Shown one piece after another: positions 17,876 to 26,537 of a stretch of 64,000 nt of DNA (position 1 is its first letter; each line of letters opens with the position of its first letter). The position numbers were made by a program, and so were the translations under genes. The stretch lies in NCBI RefSeq assembly GCF_018156225.1, contig NZ_JAGTAR010000012.1, forward strand, positions 78,778 to 142,777. Reading direction: 5' to 3'. Under the pieces are notes generated by a model. It was not told the DNA's origin. It worked only from the letters and a program-made list of their open reading frames with translations, and ran no database searches. Source of the DNA: Carboxylicivirga sediminis (GTDB taxonomy: Bacteria; Bacteroidota; Bacteroidia; Bacteroidales; Marinilabiliaceae).

Positions 17876-19330
17876 TTAAGGGATTAATATCTCTTCATTA
17901 ATCTCCGGTATTTTCTCGTATCGCTCATTATTCCTGATTAAAGGGTTATTTTCTCTTTCCTTTAATGGAATTGGGAGCGTGTAATTCAGGTCATCCGATA
18001 AAAGAGTATAGGTTTCAGTACCTAGCTTTATACCACTATTATCAACCAAAGTAAACACATGCTTAATTTCAGGGCGATTAGCCATCCGTCTCAAATCGAA
18101 CCAACGGTGGTGATCTTCGAAACATAACTCTTTACGTCGTTCCTCTATTACAAAGGCAACTACTTCCTGTGCATCACTTGGATAAACTACTCCTGATGCA
18201 TCAGAATAACGTGTTGCATGTAAAGTCTTAATATCGTTAATGGCATTGCCTGCATCCCCTTTTTGAGCATAGGCCTCAGCTCTGTTCAAATAGGCTTCTG
18301 CCACGCGTATATTTGCAAAGCCAAGCGTTGTATAATTATCTTTTTGATACTTTAGGGTTAAGTAGTTAACCTTACCAGTTCCATCATCAATGGCATCGAA
18401 AAACGCTTCTTTTCGTTTGTCTTCATTATCATATAGGTTAATCAACTCCATATTTGAATAATAAACAAACTCTTTTACCTTACCTGTTAAGTTGTCATAC
18501 AACGAAAAGATTGGAGCAGCAGTGTAATACGAGTACAATATCTCATTATTTGACTCTGATACAAATGGCTGGTCAACTTTTATAGTTGATAGTCCATACT
18601 CATTTGTAACTTTATTTGCGTATTCAATACATTCATCCCATTTGTGCTGGTATAGTTTCACCCTTGACATTAATAAGTCGCAGGTAGCAACTGTTGGATG
18701 CCATACCGTTTTTGAAAGACCGCCTGCATCAATTAAACGTCTGGCCTCAGTAATATCTTTTTCGATTAAAGCATAACATTCTGCCACGCTATTTCGGTTA
18801 TAAGTTTCTTCAACCCCGATATCGTTGCGTAAAGGTACACCCAAGTCAGATTGTGCAGATGATGAATTATATGGTACGCCATATAAGTTAACCAGATTGA
18901 AATACGACAAAGCTCTTACGAAATAGGCTTCACCTTTTACCTGATCGATTTCAGTCTGTTCGCCGATGGCTTCATCAATTTGTTCAATAACATAATTAGC
19001 AATGGCGATGTCCTCATACATTCTTTCCCATGACGAATTTACATAGCTCAACTCATTACCTTCTTCGTCAATCTCAATCTCCCTTTGCCAGGTATATGTT
19101 GTTTTTTGGCTAAGCTTTTCAGTTGTTAATCCTTTAGGATCTTCAACCAAATTATCTGTCATAAAATCAACCTGTTTGAAGATAGGATACTCGAAGCTAA
19201 ATTCGTTTAACAATAGCGCCGAATAATGATCTGTTTTTTCAGGCACCAGTTTATCCTGATCGACTTCATCTAAAAAGTCACTACACCCCCAAAAAGGTAA
19301 AAGGATAAGTATATATAATATTTTTTTCAT
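17876..19330 (-). CDS. SusD/RagB family outer-membrane lipoprotein
   Basis: This is a 484-residue lipoprotein with a short signal (MKKILYILILLPFWGC) and the SusD start CSDFLDEVDQDK. Helical TPR-like segments (VKGEAYFVRALSYFNLVNLYG; ANIRVAEAYLNRAEAYAQKG) and the C-terminal RRKELCFEDHHRWFDLRR block are diagnostic. SusD lids sit on their SusC barrel at the cell surface and capture the ligand. It lies 12 nt after susC in the same transcription unit. The substrate cannot be read from sequence, but no glycosidase is nearby while peptidases are, so a peptide ligand is plausible. Confidence 0.95.
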   Translation of the reverse strand: MKKILYILILLPFWGCSDFLDEVDQDKLVPEKTDHYSALLLNEFSFEYPIFKQVDFMTDNLVEDPKGLTTEKLSQKTTYTWQREIEIDEEGNELSYVNSSWERMYEDIAIANYVIEQIDEAIGEQTEIDQVKGEAYFVRALSYFNLVNLYGVPYNSSSAQSDLGVPLRNDIGVEETYNRNSVAECYALIEKDITEARRLIDAGGLSKTVWHPTVATCDLLMSRVKLYQHKWDECIEYANKVTNEYGLSTIKVDQPFVSESNNEILYSYYTAAPIFSLYDNLTGKVKEFVYYSNMELINLYDNEDKRKEAFFDAIDDGTGKVNYLTLKYQKDNYTTLGFANIRVAEAYLNRAEAYAQKGDAGNAINDIKTLHATRYSDASGVVYPSDAQEVVAFVIEERRKELCFEDHHRWFDLRRMANRPEIKHVFTLVDNSGIKLGTETYTLLSDDLNYTLPIPLKERENNPLIRNNERYEKIPEINEEILIP

Positions 19331-19342
19331 GATAACACTGTA

Positions 19343-22300
19343 TTAGAAACTCATGTTTAAATTTAAACTATAGGTCGGTAGGTTGGGCATACCAATTCCG
19401 CTAACCTGCTCTGGATCTTGACCATTCAAATCCTTATCAAATGCCCATACGGCAATATTACTGGCCTGAACGCCCATCCTAAGGTGCTTAATACCTGTAC
19501 CTTCAAGCCATTTGCGAGGCATAATATACGATAATGTAATGGTCTGCAAACGTATATGATCAGCATCCACAACACGGGCATCACTATAATCATACATCCT
19601 CCACAGATTACTACCTGGCGAAGCTATGTAACTGGTATTGGTAGCATATACATTATCATATCCATCGGCATCTGAGTTACTGGTCAACCTCATGTTGTAA
19701 TCAGTAATCACAGGTATATTGGTAACATTTTCATCCCCTGCCTGGCGCCACCTATTATTAAATGCACTATTAATATTTTCATATGGCAATGGCAGGTTCT
19801 GATTTCCATTGTACAACGGTAACAGGCGCGTTTTATACCCTAGCTTATAAGTGAAGTTGGCAGAAAGACTAAGGTTTCCATATTTAATTTGTGTACCAAA
19901 TCCACCATAATACAATGGCACCCGACTTCCTTCGTATACCAACATTGCTTCAAGCTGTTGTTCAGGTGTCATATTCTCTTCAACCAAATGTTTAAAGGTT
20001 GGCAGACCTTCTTCTGTCAGGCCATCAAACTGATAAGAGAAAAACCCATTTGTTGGAAATCCTTTTCGGTAAATGCTACCATTTAAATAGTCTTGTACAG
20101 TTAGGTTACTTTGTACGCCTTCCTCAAAACCTTCAAGTACGCGGTCCTTGTCGTATGAGAAGTTAAAATGGGTGCTCCAACCAAATTTATCTCTCTTGAT
20201 ATTTACAGTGCGAATGCTAAACTCGTAGCTGGTTACATCCTTGCTACCGGCATTGTATAACTGCGAAGAGCTACCATTAACCAAAGAAACTGGTCGACTT
20301 TGAATCAGATCATTGCTCTTGGAATAAGCATAATCAAATGCACCATTAATTCGCCCTTTGAGTAAGCTATAATTTAAACCGATATTAACTGTTTCTGTTT
20401 TTTCCCAACGTAAGTTGGCGTTTGGAAACTCTGACAAACTAGCGATGGTCTCTGGGTAATAAATAGAACTGTAGCGACCATAATTTGAAATAAGCAAATA
20501 AGGACTTGCATTAGGCATAGTTCCTCTTACCCCGTAAGAAGCACGTAAGGCCAACTCGTCAAACAGGTTATTGCCTCCCATAAAAGCCTCGTTATGAATA
20601 TTCCAACGACCTGAAAATGACCATGTTGGCTTAAACTTATAGCGCTGATATTGTCCAAACGTATTAGAACCATCGCTACGAATATTAAAGTTAACAACAT
20701 AGCGGTTGTCGTACACATAATTGAGAATACCAAAGAACGACATCGAATTTTTAACTCTATCCGTAATAGTTGGATAGACAGATACTCCACCTTGGTCTGT
20801 CAGCCAACTTATCATGGCATCATAGTCGTAGCTTTCGAAATCCATTCCTCCAATTGAAGAACTATATGAAGGGTGATCCAAAACAATAAAACCGCGACCC
20901 TGATAATGATTATATCCCGGCACTTGAAATCCGGTGGCCCCCCAATAGTTAGCCGAACGAGCTTCCTGCCCTAGGTTAACGTTAAACACATGCTTACCAT
21001 TAATAACCTTATTGTAGTTTAACTGGTTCGTTATTGAATAAGTATCCTGACTTACCATTCCTCCTGAGTAAATTCCACCAAATGGGACTGTAGAGCCTTT
21101 ATTCACGTCTTCTGCGATCATGTCCTCAAACGAATCATAAGTTCTCAATGCAGCAATGTAATAGGTATCTTCGTTAATCCATTCTTCGGTTAGGTTGGTT
21201 GTATTTCGATAACTAACCAATGATGTAAAACGGAAATTATTTAAGAACTTCCAACGTAACGAAGCTGATAATGCCAAATCCTTATTTGTAATATTCTTTT
21301 CTGAATTATCCATTTCATTAAGAATATTATAACGCCCATAAACATATCCATTAACGCCATTATACATCTGCTTATTCGTATAATAATAGTCGCCGTTTTC
21401 GTCATAAATCGGAATTGTTCGGCTGGTATAATAAGCTGTATTAAATGGGTTAATAGAGCTATGGTTATAAGTGGCTTTCTGAACCGAACCACTCATTTTA
21501 AATGACAATAAAATATTATCACGCAAGTCCAGGTCGAGATTAGAACGCGCTGTAATCCTATTTAAATCAACATTTTTCTCTGTCCCTTGCTGGTCGTCAT
21601 AACCCAAAGAAAAATAGTATCGTGCATTTTTACTACCACCACTGGCATTTAATGAATGTTGCTGTTTAACAGCCGGACGGTATAACTCGCCAAACCAATC
21701 TGCATTTAAGCTTTCGAGGTAAGATACCTGATTTTGAAACTGTTCAAAATTATAAGTTCCATTCCAGTAGTTTGTTAAAGCACCTTCATAACCTAAATGG
21801 TCAATATTATTGTATGATGAACTAAAGCCAAGGTTTTGCTCATATATTTCACGCGATACATCAATACGTTCTTTAGAATTCATTAGGTTGAAGTCTGAAT
21901 ATTGAGGTGCACGTACCACACTCATTCCTCCTGAATAGCTTAGCGTAGGTTTTCCTTCTTTGCCTCGCTTGGTTGTAATTACAATCACACCATTGGCAGC
22001 GCGCGTACCGTAAATGGCGGTTGCCGATGCATCTTTTAGTACATCAATTTTGGCAATATCCTGTGGGTTGATACCTGTTAAGGCATTACCAATCAAGTTA
22101 ATATTATCAAAACTATTAATCTCATCAGCTGATAGAGGAACCGGATCTTCATAGATGACTCCATCGATAACCCATAACGGACTTTGGTTTCCGGTAAAGG
22201 TACTTCCACCTCGGATACGTACTTTGGCAGCCGCTCCTGGTGTTGAACTCAGGTTAGTAATCATTAAACCAGTAGCCTTTCCTTCCAACATTTGGTCAAC

Positions 22301-23041
22301 ACTCAATGAACCAATCATATCAAGGTCTTCAGCTTCAATTGAGGCAATAGAGGATGTTAATTCTCTCTTGTCAATTACCTGATAACCAGTCACAACCACA
22401 TCAGCCAACTCTTGCATTTCAGGTACCATCTGAACCTCAATGGAAGTGCGACCATTCAAAGCTACTTCCTGTTTCTCATAGCCAATAAATGAAAAGATCA
22501 ATACTTCTACTGGCCGTGGCGAATTCATCTTAAATTGGCCATTCAAATCGGTGATGGTTCCTAATATACCATTCTTAACCAATACATTTACCCCTGGCAA
22601 TGTTTCACTCGTTTCAGAATCGGTAACTGTTCCTTTGATAGTTACTGTCTCCTGTTGTACATCATTAGCGGCTTCTTCCCTGTTCTTAATAATTATTACA
22701 TCGTCGACCATTGTATAGGTTAAGTTGGTATTGGCTAACACCTCCTTAAGTACGTCTTCTACAGTTACATTTGACTTGTTGATTGTAACCGTATTAAGCG
22801 CAGCCATCTTTTCCTGGTTAAAGAAGAAGCTATAATCACTTTGTTGCCTGATTTCTTCAAACAGCTTGGCAATACTAACGTCTTTCAGATTAATGCTCAC
22901 TCGCTTATCCTGAGAAAAAGAACTTGCTGATACAGAAAGAACAGCACTAAATACCATAATAATGGATAACCTCATAATTAACCATAATTTTCTTAACTCA
23001 CCGGGTGGCCGGAGAGCTGTTAATAGTTTCTTTTTTTTCAT
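19343..23041 (-). CDS. SusC/RagA TonB-dependent transporter with STN signalling domain
   Basis: This is a 1232-residue outer-membrane transporter. In order: a cytoplasm-facing basic start and signal segment; an STN (secretin/TonB short N-terminal) domain at about residues 50-120; a carboxypeptidase-regulatory-like beta-sandwich (TVTIKGTVTDSETSETLPG...); the plug with SusC signatures (VVVTGYQ; VLKDASATAIYGTRAANGVI); and a long beta-barrel ending in an aromatic residue (LNLNMSF). The STN domain is the part that contacts FecR to signal ligand binding, and fecR is directly upstream. It pairs with SusD to import a substrate using TonB energy. Confidence 0.96.
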   Translation of the reverse strand: MKKKKLLTALRPPGELRKLWLIMRLSIIMVFSAVLSVSASSFSQDKRVSINLKDVSIAKLFEEIRQQSDYSFFFNQEKMAALNTVTINKSNVTVEDVLKEVLANTNLTYTMVDDVIIIKNREEAANDVQQETVTIKGTVTDSETSETLPGVNVLVKNGILGTITDLNGQFKMNSPRPVEVLIFSFIGYEKQEVALNGRTSIEVQMVPEMQELADVVVTGYQVIDKRELTSSIASIEAEDLDMIGSLSVDQMLEGKATGLMITNLSSTPGAAAKVRIRGGSTFTGNQSPLWVIDGVIYEDPVPLSADEINSFDNINLIGNALTGINPQDIAKIDVLKDASATAIYGTRAANGVIVITTKRGKEGKPTLSYSGGMSVVRAPQYSDFNLMNSKERIDVSREIYEQNLGFSSSYNNIDHLGYEGALTNYWNGTYNFEQFQNQVSYLESLNADWFGELYRPAVKQQHSLNASGGSKNARYYFSLGYDDQQGTEKNVDLNRITARSNLDLDLRDNILLSFKMSGSVQKATYNHSSINPFNTAYYTSRTIPIYDENGDYYYTNKQMYNGVNGYVYGRYNILNEMDNSEKNITNKDLALSASLRWKFLNNFRFTSLVSYRNTTNLTEEWINEDTYYIAALRTYDSFEDMIAEDVNKGSTVPFGGIYSGGMVSQDTYSITNQLNYNKVINGKHVFNVNLGQEARSANYWGATGFQVPGYNHYQGRGFIVLDHPSYSSSIGGMDFESYDYDAMISWLTDQGGVSVYPTITDRVKNSMSFFGILNYVYDNRYVVNFNIRSDGSNTFGQYQRYKFKPTWSFSGRWNIHNEAFMGGNNLFDELALRASYGVRGTMPNASPYLLISNYGRYSSIYYPETIASLSEFPNANLRWEKTETVNIGLNYSLLKGRINGAFDYAYSKSNDLIQSRPVSLVNGSSSQLYNAGSKDVTSYEFSIRTVNIKRDKFGWSTHFNFSYDKDRVLEGFEEGVQSNLTVQDYLNGSIYRKGFPTNGFFSYQFDGLTEEGLPTFKHLVEENMTPEQQLEAMLVYEGSRVPLYYGGFGTQIKYGNLSLSANFTYKLGYKTRLLPLYNGNQNLPLPYENINSAFNNRWRQAGDENVTNIPVITDYNMRLTSNSDADGYDNVYATNTSYIASPGSNLWRMYDYSDARVVDADHIRLQTITLSYIMPRKWLEGTGIKHLRMGVQASNIAVWAFDKDLNGQDPEQVSGIGMPNLPTYSLNLNMSF

Positions 23042-23093
23042 ACTTTTGTAAATGCTAATAAATAATGTATTCTATTAAGGGTACGTTATATTC

Positions 23094-23122
23094 AGAGGGT
23101 GCGCCAACACCCTCTTTTTTTT
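23094..23122 (+). other. hairpin in the fecR-susC gap
   Basis: AGAGGGTG (23094-23101) pairs perfectly with CACCCTCT (23108-23115). The T-run follows on the forward strand, so it would be an intrinsic terminator only for antisense transcription. In the fecR-susC direction it is a stem-loop without a U-tract, perhaps an mRNA processing or stability element. Confidence 0.5.
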
Positions 23123-23127
23123 CGTTA

Positions 23128-24330
23128 TTATCGTGAAACGTATATTGTTTTATTGTCTTCTATCTCAATATGCACCGACATTTCTGCCTCAATAATATTA
23201 AGAATATTATTCATGTCTTTATAGCGAGGCAAATCACCTGTAAAGCGGATATCTTTAACGCTATCATCTGTAATAAATACGTCGACATCGTACCAACGAG
23301 CCACTTTAGTTAAGAATGATTCCAGAGGTTCATTATCAAACTTAAAGCGTCCTTCCTTCCAAGAGGTATACAGATAGGTTTCAACATCGTGCTTAAAAAT
23401 GTTCTTTGTTTCTTTGTTCAGAACCGTTTGCTGGTTGGGTTCCAGGTATTCATGCATGGCTGTCTGTCCGTCGAGTAGCTGCTCAACCAAAACCTTCCCT
23501 TCCACCAGCGTGGTGATAATATTTAAATCTTCTGGATAGGCCGAAATATTAAATTCTGTCCCCAATACTTCAACCGACTGACCACTAGACTCAACAATAA
23601 AAGGTTTGTTTGCATTGTGTGCCACATCGAAATACGCTTCTCCCCTTAGCTGCACCCTTCTTTCTTTGCCTGTGAAAGGAACGTTGAATTTTAATTCACT
23701 GTCGGAGTTCAACCAAACCTGAGTGCCATCCGGTAACACCAATTGATACTCTCCACCTCGTGGAATTTTTAACGTGTTCATCATTGAAGGTAACTCTTTC
23801 TTTGCATCGGACTCTTGATACTCCAAAATACCTTCTTTATTATGAATCGACATGCTGCCTTCGTCAATGGATTCGCTTGCCAGTCCTTCCAAATCCACAA
23901 CCTGACCACTATTTAGTATTAACTGAGCCTGAGATGAACCTGGACCGATAGAAGCCTCGACAACCGATTGGTATTGAGACTTGTATTCGTGTTTCTGAAA
24001 TAATACAAACAGTGCAATGCCAATCACCAATACTGCAGCAATAGATGCCACTGCCTTATATACCTGCATACGTACTGATTTGCCCCGACGATACTCCTTA
24101 TTCATCCGTTTTAGAAAAACTTCCCATTGCTCTGAAGCATCCACTCCATCAAAGGCCTGATTCCAATGGTCGAAAGCCTGCTCATCCAAAATATCTTTGG
24201 CAAGGATCCTGTTTTGAGCTGACTTTTCCCATTCAGACAGAGCCTCTTTTTGTTCTTTATTCAACGAATCAAGAACCTTACCGGCTAATAACTTAGCATT
24301 CTTGATTTGTACGTCTATTCCTTTTCTCAT
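23128..24330 (-). CDS. FecR-family anti-sigma / sigma-regulator protein
   Basis: This is a 400-residue single-pass inner-membrane protein. About 90 cytoplasmic residues bind the sigma factor, a membrane helix lies at about 92-111 (VASIAAVLVIGIALFVLFQ), and the periplasmic part contains the FecR core (IPRGGEYQLVLPDGTQVWLN, ELKFNVPFTGKERRVQLRGEAYFDV) and a C-terminal STN-like domain. It relays occupancy of the SusC-type transporter to the ECF sigma factor encoded just upstream. Promoter P3 lies between the sigma gene and fecR, so fecR and the susCD genes are probably switched together. Confidence 0.95.
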   Translation of the reverse strand: MRKGIDVQIKNAKLLAGKVLDSLNKEQKEALSEWEKSAQNRILAKDILDEQAFDHWNQAFDGVDASEQWEVFLKRMNKEYRRGKSVRMQVYKAVASIAAVLVIGIALFVLFQKHEYKSQYQSVVEASIGPGSSQAQLILNSGQVVDLEGLASESIDEGSMSIHNKEGILEYQESDAKKELPSMMNTLKIPRGGEYQLVLPDGTQVWLNSDSELKFNVPFTGKERRVQLRGEAYFDVAHNANKPFIVESSGQSVEVLGTEFNISAYPEDLNIITTLVEGKVLVEQLLDGQTAMHEYLEPNQQTVLNKETKNIFKHDVETYLYTSWKEGRFKFDNEPLESFLTKVARWYDVDVFITDDSVKDIRFTGDLPRYKDMNNILNIIEAEMSVHIEIEDNKTIYVSR

Positions 24331-24368
24331 AATCTAAGTATCGACAAAATACAACTTGATTTCAAGTG

Positions 24369-24400
24369 AATGACGCAAATAAATGTTGTGGGGAGTGACA
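24369..24400 (-). promoter_or_regulatory. candidate ECF-sigma promoter P3 (fecR-susCD operon)
   Basis: On the reverse strand TGTCACTC (24393-24400), a 15-nt spacer and TGCGTCATT (24369-24377) lie in the 85-nt gap between the sigma gene and fecR, 38 nt before the fecR ATG. This is where an autoregulated FecI-type promoter is expected. Confidence 0.78.
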
Positions 24401-24415
24401 GGTATTCGAAGTTTT

Positions 24416-24973
24416 TTAAAAAAAATTGATAAACTGAGTAAGCAATATAATAATATACTCAGCACCAAGCCTTTCCTTTAGTGCTTTGTAGGCACGTTTT
24501 TTTACTGTTTTGATGGTATTAATGGTCACATCCAATTCGTCAGCAATTTCCTGATTACTGTATCCCTTTAGTGATAAGTGAACCACTTTAGATGCCTTGG
24601 GTGATAGTTCATTAATGGCTTCACGCAATAGCTGGTAAGTTTCTTCTCTTAAAATTTCGTTTAAAAACTCCTGGTCGCCAATTGTTAATCCTTCGTCAAT
24701 GCTTGCATTTGTTTTATGCTTCTCTTTGCGTAGCTGACTGATGCAAGCATTTTTTACAAGCACGTACAGATAGGCACGTAAGGTGTTTTCATCGGTAAAG
24801 TCTTCATTGTCTTTTTGCCAAAGCTTTACAAAAGCCTCCTGTACAATATCTTTGGCCACATCGTCGTCTTTTAGAATACGGGCTGCCAACAGACACATGG
24901 AGGGAAACAGACGTTCAAAGATATCCTTAAATAACGAACTGTTATAGTCTATTTGTTTTCCAGCTAGCTTCAT
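24416..24973 (-). CDS. ECF RNA polymerase sigma factor (FecI-like)
   Basis: This is a 185-residue sigma-70 family ECF factor. Region 2 is clear (KDIVQEAFVKLWQ, then TLRAYLYVLVKNACISQLRKEK for promoter melting and -10 contact). Region 4 has the helix-turn-helix (LKGYSNQEIADELDVTINTIKTVKKRAYKALKERL) that reads the -35 box. It belongs to the Bacteroidota group paired with FecR. It is probably held by FecR and released when the STN-bearing SusC binds ligand. Its likely targets are the four TGTCACYC/TGCGTCATT-type sites in this locus. No such site precedes its own gene. Confidence 0.95.
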   Translation of the reverse strand: MKLAGKQIDYNSSLFKDIFERLFPSMCLLAARILKDDDVAKDIVQEAFVKLWQKDNEDFTDENTLRAYLYVLVKNACISQLRKEKHKTNASIDEGLTIGDQEFLNEILREETYQLLREAINELSPKASKVVHLSLKGYSNQEIADELDVTINTIKTVKKRAYKALKERLGAEYIIILLTQFINFF

Positions 24974-25343
24974 AATTTATGACAAACAACACAGCAGAAT
25001 GCCCAATTTTCATCCTTAAATATTGGACCAAGATAAGGTATGCAATTAAAAAATCAGCAAGTTTATTGTCACTAATCGTATTTGTCAATGCAAATCTGCC
25101 ATTAAACATTTTGTATTCTACAGTCTCACCAAGACCACTATACAGCTAATTATTAACGACTTATATCTTTGCAATTAATCAGTTTCAATTGTCCACGCAC
25201 AAACGCAAATTTTCTTTAACTAAAATATCCCAAAACCAACCGATATACATCCATCACAAGATGCAATATAATAAACATGATTACATCTATGAATTTGCAT
25301 CCTTTTATACAACTCGGCGTTCAAATATGAATCACCAAACTTT
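24974..25343. other. intergenic region upstream of the sigma gene
   Basis: These 370 AT-rich nt lie between the sigma gene start and the corA stop. I see no gene, terminator or repeat. The sigma-gene promoter must lie at its left end, but no convincing TAnnTTTG element was identified. Confidence 0.35.
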
Positions 25344-26408
25344 TCACAGCCACTTTTTTCGTTTAAAGTACCACAACATTATCAGCACAGTAATGATAAT
25401 GATGCCCCACATGATAAAATAACTATACTTGTAATGAAGCTCCGGAATATTTTCGAAGTTGGTACCATATACCCCGGCAATAAAAGTGATGGGAATAAAA
25501 ATTACTGAAAAAATGGTCAGCATCTTAAGTACATCATTGAGCTTATAAGCTACGGTAGTATGGAAAATATTCAGCTGATCGGATAAGATTTCGCGGTAGT
25601 TATCGACGGCTTCGTTGGCCTGTTCAATATTATGTCTCAGTTCATCCAGATGCACCTGAATACTTTCATCAATCAGCTCTGAATCTAACCTGCAGAGGTT
25701 TTGTATCATCTCACGGCAGGGCTTAATTATTTTCCGCAGATAGCTGATTTCTACCTTATAAGTATTAATTTTCACCAGACTATCAGATGATGGTTTTTCG
25801 ATGAGTTCATCATCCAGATCCTCAATTTTTTCACCCAAACGGCTGATGATGTGCAGGTAATTGTCAATCACAACATCCAGCAGGGCAAATGCCAAATAAT
25901 CAGCATTAGAACTACGAATACGCTTTTTGTTTTTGCGTAAGCGCTCTCTTATAGGATTAAACACGTCTCCCACTCGTTCCTGAAAAGATATGAGCAAATT
26001 ATTATTGAAAACCAACACGAGATTCTCTGACGTTATTTGGTCTTCGTCATCATCAAACTGCAGCATTTTAACCGATACATACAGACAATTCTCATATTCC
26101 TGCAGCTTAGGACGTCGATGGGTATCCAGCACGTCAGCCACCACCAGTTTATCAATCTGCAATTCTGCAATCAGCTCCTCCAGCACCCCGGTGTCGTGCA
26201 GTCCATCAATGTTCACCCAAGAAACAGCATCTTCAGACTGAAAGTCCTTGATTTCTGATATTGAGGCCAACTCCCGCTCTTCTAATTGGTCTTCACTGTA
26301 ATTAATGAGCCGCAACTTGACAAAATCAAGTTTTTGCTCTCCCAAAAACCTTAATTCATAAGGTGATAATCCAATTGCTTCTTTTTTTGCTTTTAAAAAC
26401 CTGGCCAT
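25344..26408 (-). CDS. corA: CorA family magnesium/cobalt transporter
   Basis: This is a 354-residue inner-membrane channel. A large cytoplasmic alpha/beta domain with long helices is followed by two C-terminal membrane helices (MLTIFSVIFIPITFIAGVYG and YFIMWGIIIITVLIMLWYF). The selectivity loop motif between them reads GTN (YGTNFENIPEL), where the family usually has GMN; Thr at this position is a substitution in the pore motif and could affect ion choice. The C-terminus is basic (FKRKKWL). It appears to be a single-gene unit. Confidence 0.92.
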   Translation of the reverse strand: MARFLKAKKEAIGLSPYELRFLGEQKLDFVKLRLINYSEDQLEERELASISEIKDFQSEDAVSWVNIDGLHDTGVLEELIAELQIDKLVVADVLDTHRRPKLQEYENCLYVSVKMLQFDDDEDQITSENLVLVFNNNLLISFQERVGDVFNPIRERLRKNKKRIRSSNADYLAFALLDVVIDNYLHIISRLGEKIEDLDDELIEKPSSDSLVKINTYKVEISYLRKIIKPCREMIQNLCRLDSELIDESIQVHLDELRHNIEQANEAVDNYREILSDQLNIFHTTVAYKLNDVLKMLTIFSVIFIPITFIAGVYGTNFENIPELHYKYSYFIMWGIIIITVLIMLWYFKRKKWL

Positions 26409-26537
26409 ATCTTTAGACGAGAATTAGTATCAATCAAACGAATATACTATTAATGCACGAAATAAAATCATTTCAGCTGCTTGTATTCAATAAGCATTTG
26501 CATGCCTAATCAAAATACTCGCATCCATTTTATCCAG

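Noticed and set aside
15256..24330. Calling the SusCD locus a polysaccharide utilisation locus
   Set aside because: No glycosidase, lyase or sulfatase lies inside the regulated units; the accompanying genes are peptidases and thioredoxins.
25189..25422. 77-residue forward frame upstream of the sigma gene
   Set aside because: It starts at TTG, overlaps the end of corA on the other strand and has low-complexity composition without domain features.
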